Assembly (NCBI RefSeq): GCF_002564045.1
Contig: NZ_PDJK01000001.1
Coordinates: 310,001 to 374,000 of the forward strand
Source: Amycolatopsis sulphurea
Lineage (GTDB): Bacteria; Actinomycetota; Actinomycetes; Mycobacteriales; Pseudonocardiaceae
Length of the DNA: 64,000 bases
Reading direction: 5' to 3'
The translations under genes and the position numbers were made by a program. Below, piece after piece: positions 60,232 through 64,000 of the stretch. The stretch's first letter is position 1; every line of letters begins with the position of its first letter. Below the pieces are notes generated by a model. The model worked only from the letters and a program-made list of their open reading frames with translations. It did no database searches and was not told where the DNA came from.

Positions 60232-61649
60232 TGCTCCACCTCCGTCGTGCGGGGCAGCCACACCGCGAACACCGCGCCGCCGCCGGGCGCGTTGGCCGCG
60301 GTCAGCTGCCCGCCGTGCAGGCGGGTGTTCTCCCAGGAGATGGCGAGCCCGAGCCCGCTGCCCTCGGAACGGCCGCGCGCGCTGTCTGCTTTGTAGAACC
60401 GCTGGAACACGTGCGGAAGCACTTCCTCGTCGAGCCCGGGGCCGGAATCGGCGACCTCCATGCGCACCCCGGCGGCGTCGCCGGTCAGCCGCACGGTCAC
60501 CGGGGTCTCGCCGTGCCGCAGCGCGTTGCCGACCAGGTTGGCCACGATCACGTCCAGCCGGCGCGGGTCCACCCTGGCCCGGATGCCGTCCGGCAGGTCC
60601 GCCTGGACCTCGTCGGTGAACCCTCGGGTGCGCAGCGTCATCCGGATCGCTTCGGCCAGGTCGATGTCGTCGAGCGCGAGCGAAGCCGTGCCGGAGTCGA
60701 AGCGGGTCACTTCGATCAGGTCGTTCACCAGCCGTGTCAAGTTGTGCGTCTCCCGGCTGACCAGCCGCACGGCCTGGCCGGACACGCCGGGCAGCCGTTC
60801 CGACTCGGCGTCGAGCATGTCGGTGACGGCGGTCATCGCGGCGAGCGGGGTACGCAGCTCGTGCGAGACGTCGGCGACGAACCGGCGCGCGTCCGCCTCC
60901 ATCCGGCGCAGCTCGCCGACGTGCTTCTGCAGGGATTCCGCGGTCGAGTTGAACGTCCCGGCGACCGCGGCCAGTTCGTCACCGCCACGCACGGTCAGCC
61001 GGGTGTCGAGATCGCCCTCGCCGAGCCGGTGCGCCGCGCGCTGCAGCTCGTGCACCGGCCGGAGCACGCTGCGGGCGGCCAGCAGCGCGAGCAGCATGGC
61101 CAGCAGCAGGCCACCGCCGCCGGTGAGCCACGCGTCGCGGGCCAGTCCGGCGATCGTCTCGCTCTCGTTCTCGAACGTCCGCAGCTCGTACACCTCGATG
61201 CCGGACGGGAAGGTCGGTGCGTGCTTCGAGCCGCCGGTGATCTGCAGCTGCGATCCGATCACCAGCGCGGTGACGCCGTCGTGGGCGATCCGCTGCCAGG
61301 CCACCTGCCCGGATCCCACCTTCGCGCGCAGCTCCGGAGTGATGTCCGAAACGGGCAGGTCGCCCTGGTACAGCGAGCCGGCGAGCGCGGCAACGGTGAC
61401 GGTGCGGCCGCGCAGCTTCTCGACGATGTCGTTCAGCTGGGCCGGATCCGGGGCACCGGTCCGCAGCGGATACATCTGCTGGAGCTTGTTGGTCATGTCG
61501 ACCACGGCGCTGTCCTGCGCCTGCTGCACGATCGCGTCCCGCGCCCGGACATAGCCGATCCCGGCCACCGCACTCGCGGTCACCACGCTCAGCAGGGCGA
61601 ACGCGAGCAGCAGGCGCGCCTGCAGCCCCCAGTTCCGCCAGAGCTTCAC
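60228..61649 (-). CDS. Membrane sensor histidine kinase
   Basis: A 473-residue kinase with a first membrane helix (about 11-33), an extracytoplasmic sensing region of about 140 residues, a second helix (about 176-193), a HAMP segment (RSVLRPVHELQRAAHRLGEGDLDTRLT), the phosphoacceptor H263 in VADVSHELRTPLAAM, N-box NLVGNALRHG, G1 DSGPGLDEEV and G2 SEGSGLGLA. It phosphorylates the OmpR-type regulator encoded just upstream. Its GTG start overlaps the regulator stop (GTGA), and its own stop overlaps the lipoprotein start. The signal sensed is unknown; the lipoprotein may be a co-sensor. Confidence 0.92.
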   Translation of the reverse strand: MKLWRNWGLQARLLLAFALLSVVTASAVAGIGYVRARDAIVQQAQDSAVVDMTNKLQQMYPLRTGAPDPAQLNDIVEKLRGRTVTVAALAGSLYQGDLPVSDITPELRAKVGSGQVAWQRIAHDGVTALVIGSQLQITGGSKHAPTFPSGIEVYELRTFENESETIAGLARDAWLTGGGGLLLAMLLALLAARSVLRPVHELQRAAHRLGEGDLDTRLTVRGGDELAAVAGTFNSTAESLQKHVGELRRMEADARRFVADVSHELRTPLAAMTAVTDMLDAESERLPGVSGQAVRLVSRETHNLTRLVNDLIEVTRFDSGTASLALDDIDLAEAIRMTLRTRGFTDEVQADLPDGIRARVDPRRLDVIVANLVGNALRHGETPVTVRLTGDAAGVRMEVADSGPGLDEEVLPHVFQRFYKADSARGRSEGSGLGLAISWENTRLHGGQLTAANAPGGGAVFAVWLPRTTEVEQ

Positions 61650-62341
61650 AGCGGTCCGAAGCGGTAGCCGAAACCACGGACGGTCTGCACGTACGCCGGG
61701 GCGCCCGGATCGTCCTCGATCTTCGAGCGCAGCCGTTGCACGCAGGCGTCCACCAACCGGGAGTCACCGAGGTATCCCTGGTCCCACACCGATTCGAGCA
61801 GCTGCTGGCGGCTGAGCACCCGGCCGGGCGAGGCGGACAGTTCGAGCAGCAGGCGCAGTTCGGTGGGCGCGAGCGCGACCGGCCGGCCGTGCTTGGCCAC
61901 CACCAGGCCGGCGCGGTCGATGGCCAGGTCCCCGTGCCGTTCCGGCCCCGCCTCCGCCGCACCGGCCTGGCGCGGTTCGCCTCCGGTGCGGCGCAGCACC
62001 GCCCGGATGCGCGCCTCCAGCACCCGGGCCTGTGCGGGCTTGACCACGTAGTCGTCGGCACCGGCCTCCAGCCCGGCGACCACGTCGATGTCGTCGTTGC
62101 GCGCGGTGAGCATGATGATCGGCAGATCGCCGGAGGCGCGGATACGGCGGCACACCTCGAATCCGTCCATGCCGGGCAGCATCAGATCGAGCACCACCAC
62201 GTCGGCGGTGCCGCCGGTGAGCCGGGCGAGTCCCTCCTCTCCGGTCTCCACGGCTTCGACCGTGTGGCCTTGGTAGGTGAGGGCGATCTGCAGGCCCTCC
62301 CGCACGGCCTGGTCGTCTTCGATGAGCAGCACCCGGGGCAT
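61646..62341 (-). CDS. OmpR-family response regulator
   Basis: A 231-residue regulator: receiver domain MPRVLLIEDDQAVREGLQIA, phosphoacceptor D52 in VVVLDLMLPGMDG, conserved K101 in DDYVVKPAQ, then a winged-helix DNA-binding domain (LAPTELRLLLELSASPGRVLSRQQLLESVWDQGYLGDSRLVDACVQRLRSKIEDDPGAPAYVQTVRGFGYRF). The ATG at 62341 starts at the receiver; the upstream reading frame is non-coding. First gene of the three-gene signalling operon with overlapping junctions. It diverges from the VanY-like gene, which is a plausible target because both lie by the same promoter region. Confidence 0.93.
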   Translation of the reverse strand: MPRVLLIEDDQAVREGLQIALTYQGHTVEAVETGEEGLARLTGGTADVVVLDLMLPGMDGFEVCRRIRASGDLPIIMLTARNDDIDVVAGLEAGADDYVVKPAQARVLEARIRAVLRRTGGEPRQAGAAEAGPERHGDLAIDRAGLVVAKHGRPVALAPTELRLLLELSASPGRVLSRQQLLESVWDQGYLGDSRLVDACVQRLRSKIEDDPGAPAYVQTVRGFGYRFGPL

Positions 62342-62563
62342 GGTTCTCACTATCGCAGCAGTGATCGGTGCCCGCCCGTCCGGCTCCCGGACAGTCCACA
62401 GCGGACACCACCCGACAGCGTCGTGGTGGTGCTTCACCGCGGGGTGCGCGGCAGGTCATGAACCGGTAACGGACGCCGGCTGTCACAGAGCTGTTACAGA
62501 GCCGTCGGACTGCCCGGACATCGTCCGCACCGGCCGGGCACACCGGCCTCCGAAACTGGCTGC

Positions 62564-63112
62564 ATGCTCCGCTTCCTGCTCAGTCCCCGGCTGCTGACGG
62601 CGATCACCCGGCTGATGGGCGTACTGCTGCTGCCCGTCGCGTTCGTCCGGGCGCCCGGCCGTGCCCGATACCTGGCTTGCCAGTGGGCGCTGGGCCTGCG
62701 GTATCCGGCCGAGGATCTGGCCGGGCTGAACGCGGCGGCCCGTGCGGCGTTCACCCGCGCCCGCACCGAGGCGTTCTGGCGGGACGGGCAGCTGATCGGC
62801 CTGACGTCGGGCCACCGCGACGCGGCCGAGCAGTACCGGCTGTTCACCGAGGAGGTCCGCCGCACCGGTTCGGTCTCCGAGGCGCGGCGGCTGGTGCTGC
62901 CGCCGGAGGAGTCCGCGCACGTCGGCGGGACGGCCATGGACGTGCGCCCGACCGAGGGCGCGGCCTGGCTGGAACGGCACGGCGCGGCCCATCGGCTGTT
63001 CCGCCGCTACGACAACGAATGGTGGCATTTCGAGTACCACCCGGACACCGAGCCGCTGCGGCTGCCGCATCCCGGGCATACCCCGGCCCGCCGCCGGCAG
63101 CGGATCGGCTGA
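62564..63112 (+). CDS. VanY-like D-alanyl-D-alanine carboxypeptidase (M15 peptidase)
   Basis: A 182-residue protein with an N-terminal hydrophobic segment (about residues 3-27) that may anchor it in the membrane. The M15 zinc site is visible as SAHVGGTAMDV (H119, D126) and WWHFEY (H155), with the catalytic HRDAAEQYRLF upstream. Such enzymes trim the terminal D-alanine of peptidoglycan stem peptides. It starts about 220 bp from the divergent response regulator gene. ATG start. Intact length for the short VanY group. Confidence 0.87.
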   Translation: MLRFLLSPRLLTAITRLMGVLLLPVAFVRAPGRARYLACQWALGLRYPAEDLAGLNAAARAAFTRARTEAFWRDGQLIGLTSGHRDAAEQYRLFTEEVRRTGSVSEARRLVLPPEESAHVGGTAMDVRPTEGAAWLERHGAAHRLFRRYDNEWWHFEYHPDTEPLRLPHPGHTPARRRQRIG

Positions 63113-63533
63113 ACCCGTCTGTCCACAGTGGTCAGAAACCGGCGGGTGAACGGCAGCGGCCGGCGCATCCGGATCAGCAGCAACGGAATCAGCACATAGG
63201 GCAGGGTGAAGGCGAGGAACTTCGCCGGGTTGCCGGTGCGGGTGGCCGGATCGCCGAACACCACCACCCCGCGGTGAGCGTGACGATCATCGTCGCGTAG
63301 ATCACCGCGGGCAGCTGGATCCATCCCGTTGCGGCCGGTCACCAGTACCAGGAGAGCAGCGGATAGCAGAAGGCGGACCGGCCGGTGACGATCCGCATCC
63401 AGTCCGGCGGATGCAGGAACAGCATGTCCGCGTCGCGGGCGTACCAGTAGTTCGCGTCCACGAAGAAATCACCGGTCGGGCGGGAGAAGTCGACGCCCAG
63501 GGTGGGCGGCAGGTCGCTGATCAGCGAGGTGAC
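63113..63533 (-). pseudogene. Broken EXPERA/emopamil-binding-like membrane protein gene
   Basis: Minus-strand frames read, in order, LVTSLISDLPPTLGVDFSRP, TGDFFVDANYWYARDADMLF, LHPPDWMRIVTGRSAFCYPL, then after frame changes NGWIQLPAVIYATMIVTLTA and NPAKFLAFTLPYVLIPLLLI. This is a small multi-span membrane protein resembling bacterial EXPERA/emopamil-binding-like proteins. At least two frame shifts are visible, and the N-terminus is replaced by a miniature element starting at 63534. It is non-functional in this form. The family name is tentative. Confidence 0.65.
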
Positions 63534-63690
63534 CAGGGTGTCGGCAAAGTCGGTGTGAGGGGCCCTGCGCAGACGGCGGAGGTCCGTGAAGGTCTGTGAA
63601 GGGGCCCTTCACGGACTCAGAGTCCGTGAAGGGCCCCTTCACAGACCCGGGACAGGTCGGCGCACACCACGAGGTGGCCGCGCGTCTCGA
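63534..63690 (+). mobile_element. Miniature inverted-repeat element, 3'-truncated (copy 7)
   Basis: It begins CAGGGTGTCGGCAAAGT at 63534, tracks the full-length element through the intact hairpin (63596-63642) and the following GGCGCACACCACGAGGTGG, then diverges near 63690, so the right end is missing. It sits at the broken 5' end of the membrane-protein pseudogene. The deletion that removed its right end probably also removed the start of that gene. Confidence 0.8.
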
Positions 63691-63756
63691 GCGGCAGCCT
63701 GGGCCGCGCGCCCCGGCCGGACTGGTATTTCTATCCCGGCATCGTGCTACTGTCGT

Positions 63757-63772
63757 CGGTATAACTATACCG
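63757..63772. promoter_or_regulatory. Palindromic operator in the map promoter
   Basis: CGGTATAACTATACCG has perfect 7-bp arms around AC, 20 bp upstream of the map start codon, overlapping a TATACC that could be the -10 box. A dimeric repressor bound there would block the promoter. The regulator is unknown. Confidence 0.55.
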
Positions 63773-63792
63773 ATGTCGAACGTGAGGCAACC

Positions 63793-64000
63793 GTGATCGA
63801 GCTGAAGACGCCTGCGGAGATCGACCGCATGCACGTGACCGGGCGGTTCGTCGCCGAGGTGCTCTCGGAGGTCGGCCGGCTTGCGGACGTGGGCGTCAAC
63901 CTGCTGGATCTGGAGCACCACGTGCGGGACATGATCAAGCAGCGCGGGGCCGTGTCGTGTTACTGGGACTACTCGCCCTCCTTCGGCCGGGGCCCGTTCC
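63793..64000 (+). CDS. map: Methionine aminopeptidase, type I (N-terminal part, cut by window end)
   Basis: The 69 residues present, VIELKTPAEIDRMHVTGRFV then AEVLSEVGRLADVGVNLLDL and YWDYSPSFGRGPF, match the start of type I methionine aminopeptidase, which removes the initiator methionine from new proteins using two metal ions. The metal ligands lie beyond the window. It is apart from the secY-adk-map cluster usual in actinomycetes, so this is likely a second map copy, with its own regulated promoter (palindrome at 63757-63772). GTG start at 63793. Confidence 0.8.
   Translation, partial: MIELKTPAEIDRMHVTGRFVAEVLSEVGRLADVGVNLLDLEHHVRDMIKQRGAVSCYWDYSPSFGRGPF

Overview
The window is very GC-rich, and the genes favour G or C at the third codon position and often start at GTG or TTG. 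It carries an SsgA/SsgB-family sporulation protein, an actinobacterial glycogen/maltosyl pair (GlgA/GlgC), a single-chain multidomain acyl-CoA carboxylase, ALF-repeat secreted proteins, DUF5313 and a mycothiol-linked family protein. This points to a sporulating or mycelial actinomycete, most likely a Pseudonocardiaceae member such as Amycolatopsis. That genus is an inference from gene content, not from a search. No rRNA, tRNA or CRISPR array was seen.

Layout. 1-10.4 kb: LLM-class oxidoreductase, DUF2975/HTH pair, ArsR-type and OhrR-like MarR regulators, RluA-type pseudouridine synthase, 14-TM MFS exporter, DUF1015, and an overlapping ATP-dependent ligase plus LigD-type polymerase pair for end joining. 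10.5-14 kb: a complete insertion sequence sitting in the centre of a hairpin repeat, a CobW/G3E GTPase and a flavodoxin. 14-25.5 kb: the giant acyl-CoA carboxylase, a divergent sugar ABC operon (ATPase, permease, binding lipoprotein, fucose/arabinose-isomerase-like enzyme) and an SsgB-like protein. 25.8-32 kb: a carboxylesterase, a gene broken by a miniature transposon, and metH behind an SAH riboswitch. 32.1-34 kb: a two-gene RloB/RloA-like (AbiL-type) defence pair. 34-42.3 kb: MarR regulators, STAS and RsbW-like proteins, a CoA ligase, a bifunctional PBP, and several gene remnants (glutamate synthase, ABC transporter, ArgP-like regulator, CoA ligase tail). 42.3-47.3 kb: universal stress protein, PrmC-like methyltransferase, glgA-glgC, macrolide-type glycosyltransferase. 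47.9-57.4 kb: a secreted-protein island of ALF-repeat proteins, including a Hint-domain polymorphic toxin with a candidate immunity protein, then an SGNH hydrolase. 57.9-64 kb: GNAT, MFS, a response regulator/kinase/lipoprotein operon, VanY-like peptidase, a broken membrane-protein gene, and the start of a methionine aminopeptidase.

Two linked repeat systems run through the window. One is a 47-bp hairpin built of two 17-bp palindromes, GTGAAGGGGCCCTTCAC and its partner, around a 13-bp palindrome. It lies at gene ends, and four CDS have their stop codons inside it. The other is a non-autonomous miniature transposon of up to about 290 bp. Its ends are CAGGGT(G/C)(T/C)CGGCAAAGT inverted repeats, it carries the hairpin inside, and it makes duplications of about 10-12 bp. 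Seven full or partial copies are visible. One splits a coding gene with a perfect 12-bp duplication. Another is inserted in the middle of a hairpin, as is the unrelated full-length IS. This repeat system is the most novel-looking feature of the window. The polymorphic toxin locus and the 24-residue repeat expansions in two genes come next.
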